DNA from: Aegilops tauschii subsp. strangulata
Taxonomy: Eukaryota > Streptophyta > Magnoliopsida > Poales > Poaceae
Direction of reading: 5' to 3'
NCBI RefSeq assembly: GCF_002575655.3
Contig: NC_053040.3
Location: forward strand, 364,434,267-364,498,266
Length of the DNA: 64,000 nt
Of this stretch, positions 24,451-34,835 are shown piece after piece (positions within the stretch are counted from its first letter, which is position 1; every line of letters starts with the position of its first letter). A model generated the notes under the pieces. The model did not search any database and had not been told where the DNA came from. It worked only from the letters and a program-made list of their open reading frames with translations. The position numbers and the translations under genes were made by a program.

Positions 24451-24800
24451 TCACATCTGAAATCGGTAGTATTAGTCGACCGGCGGCTTTCTCGCAAAGG
24501 AATTAATACCAAACATGAGTCGACGCCGTCTGGACTCAAGACAACGTAATAGTGCACGGGCAACAAAACTTTGATTGTCTCGGGGACTTGTGATTCTTAT
24601 TGATCTTGGTGACTCGCGACAACAGCAGTAGAAACCGATCTCCTATCCGATTCGACAGCTCGTGTAGCATCGGCGGCACACAGAGTACCAAGCCCTAACT
24701 TCTTCCTCGACTTTAATCTTAAAAATCATTATCTGAAAAAATTGCAAACTCCTCGATCCCTGGGTAGATCCCTCCAAGAACTCATCACCACCGTGCGCAG

Positions 24801-24818
24801 GCCCCACGGTGGGCGCCA
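24801..24818 (-). other. L1 primer-binding site (tRNA-Lys type)
   Basis: On the minus strand TGGCGCCCACCGTGGGGC lies two bases inside the 5' LTR. It is exactly complementary to the 3' end of plant tRNA-Lys (GCCCCACGGTGGGCGCCA). This fixes the element's orientation. Confidence 0.85.
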
Positions 24819-24820
24819 AC

Positions 24821-25484
24821 TGTCGTGGTTTTGTCACGGCAGATGTCCTAGGTGTAAGGACTTAGTCGTGAGGCCAGTGCATCTATGTAGTAGCTTGAGA
24901 GGGGTTGATCGGGACGAGAGACACGAGGCGGATCATCACACAAGACAAGGATTTAGACAGCTTCGGGCTCCGGGAAACATCATCCGGCAATAGCCCTACA
25001 TGCTGTTTGAGGCTAGATCTCATTACGCTCATGAGGGAGTCGCCTAAACCGGCTCTCCTCTAGTTGTGTCTAGCCCTAGAGATTATTGATTGTTCTCTGT
25101 CTCTCTTTGGGGAGCCCTGCCCCTCCTTATATATGTTGAAGGGGCGGGTTACTTGTGGAGTCCTATTAGGATTAGGACTAGTCTATCTCTAATACAAACC
25201 GGATACAAGTCCAGGTCTTAACTCCTTGTAACGTAAATATTCCTTATGCCTTTCCTTGTAAACCGGACCACCATAGTATGAACCGGCCTTCATGAACCGC
25301 CTGTTGGGCCACCGGGTCTTGTCGCTCCTCTGACCAGCCTGCCGGATTACCAATGAATCGCAAACCGCCAGTTCCAAATGGGTCGCCAGTGAACCGTCAA
25401 GTCTCAGCCGGGTCTCAAGCAAACCGCTAAGTCCGGCCGGGTTATACTTCCGGCCGGTTTACGCCGCGAGGTATATCCCCGACA
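24821..25484 (-). repeat. L1 5' LTR
   Basis: It is the partner of 18377-19041. A minus-strand TATATAA near 25128-25134 is the likely promoter for element RNA. Confidence 0.95.
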
Positions 25485-25489
25485 CTTAT
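25485..25489. other. L1 target-site duplication, right
   Basis: CTTAT matches 18372-18376. H1 internal DNA resumes after it. Confidence 0.93.
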
Positions 25490-26747
25490 AATATGGGGAG
25501 TAATGACTTCGCACATAATAAGTATAGGTAGTAAACTTGTTGAAAGTTAGCAAACGTAGAATTGGTCACTTGAACAATTCATGAAAGAATATTGAAGGGA
25601 GAGGGATTTCACATATAAATATACTATCTTGGACATCTTTTGTAATTGTGAGCACACATTAAAATATGACATGCTAAAAGGTTGATGTTGGACAAGGAAG
25701 ACAACGTAATGGGTTATGTTTTCTTATATCTGAAATAAAGTATATTGTCATGGATCGCCCAACACGTTGAGCTTGCCTTTCCCCCTCATGCTAGCCAAAT
25801 TCTTTGCACTAAGTAGAGATACTACTTGTGCTTCCAAATACCCTTAAACCCGGTTTTGCCATGAGAGTCCACCATACCTACCTATGGATTGAGTAAGATC
25901 GTTCAAGTAAGTTGTCATCGGTGCAAGCAATAAAAATTGCTCTCTAAATATGTATGATTGATTAGTGTGGAGGAAATAAGCTTTATACGATCTTGTGATG
26001 TGGAAGAAATAAAAGCGACGGACTGCATAATAAAGGTCCATATCACAAGTGGCAACATAAAGTGACGTTCTTTCGCATTAAGATTTTGTGCATCCAACCC
26101 TGAAAGTGCATGGCAACCTCTGCTTCCCTCTGCGAAGGGCCTATCTTTTACTTTTATCTCTTACCCTTATGCAAGAGTCATGGTGATTTTCACCTTTCCT
26201 TTTTACATTTTATCCTTTGGCAAGCACATTGTGTTGGAAAGATTCTGATATATATATCCAATTGGATGTAAGGCATCATGAGCTATTATTGTTGACATTA
26301 CCCTTGAGGTAAAAGGTTGGGAGGCGAATCTATAAGCCCCTATCTTTCTCTGTGTCTGATTAAAACTTTGAACCCATAAATATCGCGTGAGTGTTAGCAA
26401 TTGTGAAAGACTAAATGATAGTTGAGTATGTGGAGTTTGCTAAATCAAAGCTCTGACATAGACTCTTCCTGAAAATAAGATGAATTGTAACTGTTTGATG
26501 ACTGATAACACGGTTTGTTAGTTACCAAGAAAGTTTATGATCTATACCTTAACACGTGAATTGCTTGTTACTTGATTATGAAAAGTTTTATGAGATGAGC
26601 TATTGTTATGACATATAATGATGCTAGAAAAAGTGATTAGAATTATCATTGATCAAACTTAAGCACTTGCTAGCATTCACACTTCATAAATTATTTCTTT
26701 TATCATTTACCTACTCGAGGACGAGCAGGAATTAAGCTTGGGGATGC
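25490..26747 (+). other. H1 internal region, right part, with polypurine tract
   Basis: This is AT-rich and non-coding. It ends in CTACTCGAGGACGAGCAGGA, then AAGCTTGGGGATGC (26734-26747) directly before the LTR, which is the likely plus-strand primer. The same end occurs in G2 at 39247-39280. Confidence 0.8.
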
Positions 26748-28284
26748 TGATACGTGTTCAACGTATCTATAATTTATGAAGTATTCATGTTGTTATATTA
26801 TCTATCTTGGATGTTTAATGGGCCTTATGATACACTTATACATGATTTTTGGGACTAACCTATTTAACCTAGAGCCCAGTGCCAGTTTCTGTTTTCTCCT
26901 TGTTTTAGAGTATCGCAGAAAAGGAAAACCAAACGGAGTCCAATTGACGTGCCACTTGACGGAGATCATTTTTGGACCAGAAGAAGACCACGGAGTACCA
27001 GAAGCAGGCCAGAAGAGTCTCGGGCTGCCCACGTGGGTAGGGGACGCGCCCACCCCCCTGGGGCGCGCCCCCTGCCTCGTGGACAGCCCGGACCCCCTGA
27101 CGTGAAATCAACGCAAAACTCTTCTATATATACCCAAACTTCCAGAAAGAAACCTAGATCGGAAGTTCCGCCGCCGCAAGCCTCTGTAGCCACGAGAAGT
27201 CAATCTAGGCCCTCTCCAGGACCCTGCCGGAGGGGGCCATCATCACCGGTGGCCATGGAGGAGTATCCCGGAGGGGCCATCATCACCATGAAGGCCAAGG
27301 ACCAGAGGGTGGAGGTCATGGAGGAGGAAGCACAAGGGGGAGAACCTCTCCTCCTCTCTTCCGGTGGCGCCGGAGTGCCATCGGGAGGGGAGTCATCACC
27401 ACGGTGATCGTCTTCATCAACATCACCATCATCATCACCATCCTCATCTCTTTTACGCGGTCCACTCTCCCGCACCCCGCTGTAATCCCTACTTGAACAT
27501 GGTGCTTTATGCCACATATTATGATCCAATGATGTGTTGCCATCCTTTGATGTTTTGAGTAGATATCCTTTGTCTTTGGGTTGATTGATGATCTAGATTG
27601 GTACGAGTTGTATGTTTTATTTTGGTGCTGTCCTATGGTGCCCTCCGTGTCGCGCAAGTGTGAGGGATTCCCGCTATAGGGTGTTGCAATATGTTCATGA
27701 TTCGCTTATAGTGGGTTGGTGAGTGACTGAAACACAAGCCCGAGTAAGAGGGATTGTTGCGTATGGGAATAAAGAGGACTTGATGCTTTAATGCTATGGT
27801 TGGGTTTTACCTTAATGATCATTCATAGTTGTGGATGCTTGCTAGAGTTCCAATCATAAGTGCATATGATCCAAGTAGAGAAAGTATGTTAGCTTATGCA
27901 TCTCCCTCATATGAAATTGCAATGACGACTATCGGTCTTGTTAACAATTGCCTAGGACAATTCCGCACACCGATCCATCATTATTCCACACTCGCTATTT
28001 ATAATATTTAGTAATATATTCTAACTTTATAATAACAGCACCTACTTTTATGTTTTAGCTCTCCGTTACCATGCAAAGTTATCCTCTTCATACCCACAAC
28101 GTAGTTTTATTTCTCGTTTCTAGTTCGAAGCAAATGTTCGGTGCACGTAGAGTCGTATCAGTGGCAGATAGGGCTTGAGAGAATATTGATCTTACCTTTA
28201 GCTCCTTGTGGGTTTGAAACTCCATACTTATCACTTCCACCTTTGGAAATTGCTACGATGATTCCCTGCACTTGGGGATTATCA
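26748..28284 (+). repeat. H1 3' LTR (1537 bp)
   Basis: It starts TGATACGTGTTCAACGTATC and ends GGGGATTATCA. It is the only complete H1 LTR and matches the remnants at 1342-1865 and 15537-15628. A CATCAC-type simple repeat lies at 27415-27450. Confidence 0.88.
27124..27131 (+). promoter_or_regulatory. TATA box in H1 3' LTR
   Basis: The TATATATA-type motif in TTCTATATATACCC lies ~375 bases into the LTR, where U3 should end. The matching part of the 5' LTR is deleted. Confidence 0.55.
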
Positions 28285-28868
28285 AACCTCAAGGTGAACA
28301 AGATGCTGGTTGACGGCGGAGCCGGTCTGAACTTAATCCCGCCCGTTGTGATCAAGAGGCTGCAAATTCCCGATGGAGACCTCGAGGAGACGGGCACGTT
28401 TCAAGGGGTCAACCCGGGAAGAAGCCAGCCGAAGGGGAAGGTCACATTACTGTGACATTTGGAGGCGAGTTGAACTACAGAACGGAGAGGATTGTCTTTG
28501 ATGTAGCCGATATCCCCTTGCCCTACAACGGGATCCTCGGCCGCCCGGCACTAGCCAAGTTCATGGCGGCATCGCATTACGCCTACAACACGCTGAAGAT
28601 GCCTGGGCCGATGACCATCATCACCGTCCCCTGCGACAAGAAGGATGAGCTGATCTGCGCCGACCTACTCTACCGGGAAGCAGTTGCAGCAGCTGCTGCC
28701 AAGGTACTTGCTCCTGCCGCTGAAGCCCCGGGAGGGAAGAAGAAGCCCGACAAGACCTCTCGCACCCACTCCGGCAAGCGCACCTCTTCAGAGTGTTGTG
28801 CTATCGTCAAGGACATGCCAGAGAGCTCCACCGGCAAGAGCAAGAAATCCAGAGCTGCGCCACCATAG
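28285..28868 (+). pseudogene. T1 protease fragment
   Basis: It begins NLKVNKMLVDGGAGLN with the catalytic Asp at 28312-28314, directly after the H1 LTR. A frameshift near 28450 leads into the second frame, where YNGILGRPALAKFMAASHY is the C-terminal protease motif. A Lys/Ala/Pro-rich linker follows and ends in a TAG at 28866. Confidence 0.75.
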
Positions 28869-28941
28869 ACCAAGAAGGTGTCCATTAGGGAGGATTGCAC
28901 AGAAGGGGCTTTCACCATAAGCTCTACCCTCGACAGCAAAT

Positions 28942-30041
28942 AGGAAGGCGCGCTCGTCACCTTCCTACGGGCGAATGTCGATGTCTTTGCATGGAAAGCA
29001 TCCGACATCCCCGGTGTTCCCAGGGAGGTGATTGAGCACCACCTAGCTGTCTGTCTTGAGGCACGGCCCGTCAAGCAGAAGCTCAGGAAGCAGGCTCTGG
29101 AAAGGCAAGAGTTTATCACAGAAGAGATTAGGAAGTTGGAAGCAGCAGGCTTGGTGAGGGGAGTGCTCCATCCGACATGGTTGGCCAATCCGGTGGTAGT
29201 GCGCAAGGCAAACGGGAAGTGGAGGCTGTGTATTGACTACACAGATATCAATAAGGCTTGTCCTAAGGACCCCTTCCCGTTGCCGCGCATCGACCAGATT
29301 GTTGACTCCACGGCCGGGTGTGATCTGCTATCATTCCTCGACGCCTACTCAGGCTACCACTAGATCTTCATGACAAGAGAAGACGAAGAGAAGACAGCAT
29401 TCATCACCCCATGTGGTACATATTGCTTTTTACGGATGCCTTTCGGGTTGAAGAGTGCTGGCTCAATGTTTGCAAGAGCAGTCCAAATTGGTTTTGAACC
29501 CCAGCTACATAGAAATATGGAAGCATACATGGATGACATAGTGGTCAAAACCAAGGACAAGGCAACTCTTGTACAAGACTTAGAAGAGACGTTTGCCAAC
29601 CCACACATGATCAACCTCAAGCTGAACCCTGAGAAGTGTGTCTTCGGCGTTCAGTCCGGCAAACTTCTCGGGTTCTTTGTGTCGCAGCGCGGGATCGAGG
29701 CAAACCCAGACAAGATCAAGGCTATCGAGCAGATTAAGGCGCCCAAGCAGATCAAGGATGTGTGTTGGCTCACTGGCTGCGTTGCCGCCATGAGCCGATT
29801 CATCTCCAAGTCTGCCGAGCGTGCCCTTCCCTTTTTCAAGATTTTGAAAAAGGCGGGCCGCATGGAGTGGACCCCGGAGGCCAAAGTAGCACTGCAGCAT
29901 CTGAAGAAATACCTCTCTTCTACGCCAGTACTGGTGGCGCCTAAACCGCAAGAGCTGTTGCTGCTGTATCTAGCGGCGATGAATCAAGTGGTCAGCACCG
30001 CGCTGGTGGCGCAGAGGGAGGTCGACGAAGAGGCAGTGTAA
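28942..30041 (+). pseudogene. T1 reverse transcriptase with first RNase H start
   Basis: RT motifs appear in order: EARPVKQKLRKQALERQEF, WLANPVVVRKANGKWRLCID, DPFPLPRIDQIVD, FLDAYSGYH, a TAG at 29362, then MPFGLKSAGSMFARA and YMDD (29526-29537), where relatives have YVDD. The RT connection and RNase H start follow (RALPFFKILKKAGRMEWTPE). A stop at 28941 and a TAA at 30039 also break the frame. Enzyme identity is certain, and the copy is dead. Confidence 0.85.
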
Positions 30042-30179
30042 ACGGCAGGACACTGGCGGATGGCACGTCAGAAATTCTCCCGGCAGGGCCTGGTGCCGGC
30101 AAGGCAAGGCCCCCGGCAGAGTCTGACGCCATCGCGACAGGGCCCGCGCAGCCAAATGAAGTGGTGCAAAAGAAGAAGA

Positions 30180-31200
30180 TGATGCAGCACCCGGTTTACT
30201 TTGTCAGCTCCCTCTTGCAGGGGGCTAGGTCAAGGTACTCCGATGTGTAGAAATTGCTCTTCGGCCTCCTTATGGCCTCGAGGAAGCTGCGTCATTACTT
30301 CCAAGCCCACGAGATCACTGTCGTCACCCGCCTCCCGTTGCAACGGATACTGCATAACCCAGACGCAACCGAAAGGATTGTGGAGTGGGCCTTGGAGTTG
30401 TCAAGCTTTGGGTTGAAGTTTGAAAGTACTTCGACAATCGAGAGCAGAGTCTTGGCGGAGTTCATTGCTGAGTGGACCTCAACGCCCGACGAAGAAATCC
30501 AGGAGACCGCTCTCCCCGGTAAGGAAGCAAGTCGCGACTGGATCATGTACTTTGATGGGGCTTTCTCGCTGCAAGGCGCCGGTGCCGGTGTGCTGCTTGT
30601 CGCACCCACCGGAGAGCACCTCAAGTATGTGATCCAGATGCACTTTCCTAGGGAGATGTCCACAAACAACACTGCTGAGTACGAGGGGCTGCTTGCTGGT
30701 CTCAGGATCACGGTAGACCTTGGGTTAAGAAGCTCATCGTCAGGGGTGATGCACAGCTTGTCGTCAGACAAGTCAACAAAGATTATCAGAGCCCGTTGAT
30801 GGACGCCTCCGTAGATGAGGTGAGGAAGCTGGAGGAGCGCTTCGACGGTATACAAGCGGAGCACGTTCCCCGAGTAGAGAACGACGTCGCTGATTACCTG
30901 TCAAAGCGCTCTGCGTTCAAGCTACCTGTGGAACCAGGTACCTTTCTGCTTCTGTTAACTCAGCCATCCGTCGAACCATCAACGGAGCAGAACAAGCGGA
31001 GGAAATCAGGCCCCGGCAAGTACTTTCCCATTGAGCCCCCAGGGGCCGCCGGCAAGGGCGTTGCCGTGGATTCTGAGCCTACCGAGGGGCAGCTGGCTCC
31101 GGCAGGCCGTCAAGCCCTGACCGTGGAGACGGCCGCTCCCATGGCAGAAGAGATGCCTTTGGTCCTTGCCATCGAGCCCCAGGCTCCGGCATGGGCATAG
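30180..31200 (+). pseudogene. T1 RNase H and second (Tat-type) RNase H
   Basis: The end of the gypsy RNase H reads VYFVSSLLQGARSRYSD, stop, LLFGLLMASRKLRHYFQAH. A second RNase H domain follows: WIMYFDGAFSLQGAGAGVLL with catalytic Asp and NNTAEYEGLLAGL with catalytic Glu. A frameshift near 30725 moves the rest into the 30796-31200 frame. A Pro/Glu-rich spacer follows. Two RNase H domains in tandem are known from the Tat group of plant gypsy elements. Confidence 0.75.
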
Positions 31201-32428
31201 CATACTGTCCGATTCCTCCAGACAGGGGAACTTCCTGAGGAGCAGGAAGAAGCGGAAATAGTAGCCCGTCGGTCTGCTCTGTACCAGTTCGTCGATGACG
31301 TCCTGTATAGAAAAAGACCGAACAGTGTGAAATTGAAGTGCATCCCCCGGGAGGAAGGACTGGGGCTGTTGGCAGAGATACATGGAGGCATATGTGGCTC
31401 CCACATAGGGCTGAGGGTCCTTGCCGGCAAGGCATTCCGGCAAGGTTTCTTCTGGCCCACCGCCCTCCAGGATGCGACGACACTAGTAACCAGGTGTTAA
31501 GCGTGTCAGTTCCATTCGAAGAAGCTTCATCAACCAGCTCAAGCCCTTCAAACAATTCGTCTCTCCTGGCCATTCTCGGTCTGGGGGCTTAACATCCTGG
31601 GCCCTTTCCCCCGCGCTGTCGGGGGCTTTTAGTACTTGTACGTTGCAATCGACAAGTTCACAAAGTGGCCAGAGGTGGAGGCAGTGAGGAAGGTGACTGC
31701 GCAGTCAGCCGTCAAGTTCTTCAAGGGACTAGTGTGCCGTTTTGGTGTGCCCAAACAGAGTCATCACCAACAATGGCACACAGTTCACAAGCCGCACCTT
31801 CATGCAATACATCCAAGACCTCGGCAGCAAGGTCTGTTTCGCTTCCGTGGCACATCCACGGAGCAACGGCCAGGCAGAGAGGGCAAATGCTGAAGTGTTA
31901 CGAGTACTGAGGACAAAGACTTTTGACAGGCGGCACAAGAGTGGAAGGCGCTGGATTGATGAGTTGCCGGTGGTTCTTTGGTCGATCAAAATGACGCCAA
32001 ATCGAGCCACCGGCCAGACACCCTTTGCCCTGGTTTACGGGGCAGAAGCAGTTCTCCCCAAGGAACTCACATACGGGTCACCTCGAGTGCTCGCTTATGA
32101 CGAGCTTGAGCAAGAGCAATTGCGGCAAGATGACGCAATACTCCTTGAGGAAGATCGTCTTCAGGCGGCTGTGAGAGCAGCACGCTACCAGCAAGCCTTG
32201 CGCCGCTACCATAGCCACAAGGTTCATGCCCGAAGCTTTGAGGAAGGCGACCTTGTTCTTCGGCGCGTTCAGTCGGCCAAGAATTCCAACAAGTTGACAC
32301 CAAAGTGGGAAGGCCCTTATCGGGTAATACGAGTCACTAGGCCCGGCGCAGTCCGCCTGGAGACCGAAGATGCTGTCCCAGTGAGCAACTCCTGGAACAT
32401 CGAACATCTTCGCAAATTTTACCCATAA
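31201..32428 (+). pseudogene. T1 integrase
   Basis: The zinc-binding domain (HGGICGSHIGLR) is broken by a TAA near 31498, and a TAG lies near 31631. The core begins YVAIDKFTKWPE. An extra A near 31753 shifts the frame to 31742-32428. The second catalytic Asp is Asn (ITNNGTQF, AAC at 31769-31771), which would inactivate the enzyme even with the frame restored. The Glu motif SNGQAERANAE and a C-terminal WEGPYRV module are kept. Confidence 0.85.
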
Positions 32429-33598
32429 GGCGCGGCTTGCCGGGCCTCCTGGCAAGCCACCTTTTGTACAAGCTTTGCCGACAAGGCATGTAACCCTCTG
32501 TACAAAGCCAGGCACAGACCCTGAGCATAAATAAATGAAGCGCTGGCGCCCTAAGTTATAGCATGCATGCTAGGTTTAAGTCTCTCCCTCGGTTAGGGTT
32601 GGTAGTGCTTGGCGGCGACTAACCCCTAGCCTAGAGGTCGAGTTCGCGTCTTTCTGTCTTCTTTGGTTCGCAGGGCACACAGACACTTCTGTTGAGCCGC
32701 TTGGGCGAAAGAGGACGAACCGGCGCCCCGGCCCCAGCAAGCCAAGACTGCCGGGGGCTGAAAACACAAGGATCCAACCCCGGCAAGCCAAGGTTGCCGG
32801 GGGCAGCGGATTTAGATAAGTCTTTCATCCCCTGTTATGCATTTCCGTATAGAACTGGGACATGTGAAACCGCGTTTATATTCTTAAACCATCGTGCTCC
32901 CCTTTTCCTGTACCCGAGAGCTATCCCCCTGGGTTGGAACTTGGTCGTAGTCGCAGTGGCAAGAAAATAAACGAGGGGCCTAACTCTACTTCACCCCTGC
33001 CTCCGTTAAAAGCGTGAGAATGGTCGACTGAAGTGGGGGGACGGCAAGGCCTGGTGCCGGGCGACAATGTTTATCTTAAAAGTAACAAGGATTCATTGCT
33101 TGGCATGGGCCTCGCCCACACACAAAGAAACCCCGCAAACACCCTTTTTCATTAAAAACATCCCATACAGGTACAGTTCATATGGAATTAAAAACATGAG
33201 CAAGGGGATTACAAGTCTTAAAATTAACAAGTGCCCGTAGGCTTACAAACTGAAAAGAGATAAGATGCCCGTAATCCCTTTCTTGTCCCTCTACTCAGGA
33301 ACTGCAACAAGACAGCAGGAGGGCAAAAAGAGTTCCTAGGGGAGGTGCGAGGGGCAGAAGGCGCCAAGAGAGCGTCTTGGTGCTGACGGAAGAGCTGGGA
33401 GACGAGGCAGCGGGCCGGCGATACGCGACGAAGGCGTCGGTGCCCGTGTACTCCGACTTGACGGCCGCCACCCGCCTTCTTCGCCTTCTCCGGCCCTCCT
33501 ACGCCAGCCGCCCAAGGAGAGGACGGGGAGCGCCCCGATGGAGAGCTTGGCGAGGAAGACCCTCGGCAGGGCGCGTGGCCGAGGGAGGGGCGGCGCGG
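32429..33598 (+). other. T1 3' non-coding region
   Basis: No convincing gene. GGCTTGCC (32433-32440) and GGCAAGCC (32450-32457) can form a hairpin just after the integrase stop. CCGGCAAG/CTTGCCGG words recur here, in the pol linkers and in the LTR. Confidence 0.6.
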
Positions 33599-34253
33599 TC
33601 AGTCGAAGTCGGAGTTGGCATCATGCCGCTCGACTCGCTCGTCGTCGATGTCGTTGTCCTCCTCGTTACTCCCGCTCGAGGAGGACTCTTCATCGTCGGA
33701 GGAGCTCTCCACGCAGCACTTTAGACGAGTTCCAAGATCTCCAAAGACCTTGACGGAGAGCTGGCCGCCCTCCATTAACTTGAAATAGAGGACGAGCCCC
33801 GCCGTCAGGCTGTGGATGCGAGCAAACGTCTTCCATCCGCGACAGAGGTACATGACGTGAGGAGCGGGGAAGTCGACATCGACCCGCGTGCCGCCATTCC
33901 CGCAGCCCCTCATGTGTAGCCTGAGGGTCTGGGGCAAATCGAGCTCCACCTCCCGAGCAAATGGGGAGGGGAGGCGGAGACGACGACGCGGTGGCTGACG
34001 CAGCCTGATGAAGAACTCGCAGGGCTGGTCCCCGACGTGGCCCTCCATCGCAGGAGGCACCACTGGCGAAGGCACGGCCATCGCGCCGCCTCGTCCCCCC
34101 TCTCCCCCGACCGCCACGGCGACCTCGGCCTCGCCCCCTCCCCCTTCCTCTCGTGGCCGGCTCCGCCGCCGCGGGCTCGTAAAAAGGAGGAACATGCTGT
34201 CGAGTGGCGACCCTCGCCGCCACCGTTGAAGGCCCAGCACCTCCTCTCGCCAT
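33599..34253 (-). pseudogene. T1 opposite-strand B3-like protein
   Basis: This ORF lies opposite to pol, between the pol end and the 3' LTR. A start at 34253 (MARGGAGPSTVAARVATR) opens an Arg/Gly-rich region. One frameshift near 34060-34100 leads to the main frame. There CEFFIRLRQPP, LRLPSPFAREVELDL, RGWKTFARIHSL and GQLSVKVFGDL match the strand pattern of a plant B3 DNA-binding domain, including the GW..F signature. The C-terminus is a Ser/Asp/Glu tail (SSSDDEESSSSGS). M2 has the same architecture. B3 is inferred from pattern. The role may be DNA binding or regulation of the element. Confidence 0.6.
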
Positions 34254-34330
34254 GGCAGATGGAAGAAAGGAGCGAAGGTGGAAGAGGATGGATACTGAAG
34301 GAATGTGGAATGACGTCCCCCTCCCCCTCC

Positions 34331-34337
34331 TTATAAA
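34331..34337 (-). promoter_or_regulatory. TATA-like box for T1 opposite-strand ORF
   Basis: On the minus strand TTTATAAGG lies in GC-rich DNA about 80 bases before the start at 34253. A second motif, ATAAAAAG, lies at 34605-34612 in the segment shared with N1. Confidence 0.5.
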
Positions 34338-34604
34338 GGGGCGGGGTCGAGGCTCAGCCGCTCCACTCGGCCAATCCAGCCATCGGAGGCGCGGGGAATC
34401 AGGACCGACCCGCTGCCCCAATCAGCGACGGCCCGGTTTCTCGCCCCCACCGCCTGCCACTTACATGGAGGACGTGTGGCGAGCGAGCAGGATCGAAAGG
34501 ACGGGTGAGGCGATCGTTCCCCGCCCCGTGATTATGGGGCATGGGCGCCTTGAAGACCGCGACCCGAGTTTGCTTAGTAAATGAGCCGCGCCTCCGCGCC
34601 TCCC

Positions 34605-34835
34605 TCTTTTTATGGGGAAGGCGCGAGCCGCCTCTTTACCATGATGTGACGCATGCATGCGGGAACCGCCCAATGCATGACCCCCACGTCACGCTCAACC
34701 CTCCACGTCGCGCGTTCAACGCGAGTCGTGGGGAAGCGCAGCGGACGTAAAATTACTGCCCCGACAGCCCGCTCACCGTTTTGGGCCTGGCCCAACAACG
34801 TGTCGCGCTTATGTGTTGCCCAGGCCCGGGGCTCC
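34605..34835. other. Segment shared by T1 and N1 before the LTR
   Basis: It begins CTTTTTATGGGGAAGGCGCG, holds GATGTGACGCATGC and ACCCCCACGTCACGC, and ends CCCAACAACGTGTCGCGC...CGGGGCTCC at the LTR. The N1 counterpart is 42891-43142. It would hold the polypurine tract (plus strand) and the upstream region of the opposite-strand gene. Confidence 0.8.

Larger units (their letters stand above)
18377..25484 (-). mobile_element. L1: complete non-autonomous LTR retrotransposon
   Basis: L1 is 7108 bp, with 665- and 664-bp LTRs, TG/CA ends and the TSD CTTAT. The primer site is beside the right LTR and the polypurine tract beside the left, so it reads on the minus strand. I found no gag, protease, RT, RNase H or integrase in the 5.8-kb interior. 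In their place are arrays of polypurine-tract-like repeats (19525-21080), AACCGG-rich DNA and a GC-rich block near the primer site. It must be moved by a relative's proteins. The LTRs differ by 14 substitutions and one indel. Confidence 0.92.
1342..28284 (+). mobile_element. H1: non-autonomous gypsy element with nested inserts
   Basis: H1 is discontinuous: 5' LTR remnant 1342-1865 plus 15537-15628, internal DNA 15629-18376 plus 25490-26747, and 3' LTR 26748-28284. K1 and L1 interrupt it. It has a tRNA-Asp-type primer site and a clear polypurine tract, but no gag or pol in roughly 4 kb of internal sequence, so it would need proteins from a relative. Its 5' LTR has lost its left part at the inverted-repeat junction. 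The two LTR copies differ at about 21 of 610 comparable bases. On the right it abuts the T1 protease coding sequence, so it probably inserted there. Confidence 0.8.

Noticed and set aside
27364..27558. His-rich short frame in the H1 LTR
   Set aside because: It comes from a CATCAC simple repeat, not a protein.
26748..28284. Naming H1, G2, K1 or L1 as specific catalogued Triticeae families
   Set aside because: Several families share the TGATACG start and similar 3' regions. Without a library search a name would be a guess.
33690..34421. Minus-strand 243-residue frame overlapping the T1 B3-like ORF
   Set aside because: Only its N-terminal part, from the Met at 34253, is taken as the start of the B3-like gene before the frameshift. 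The rest is out of frame with the conserved domain.
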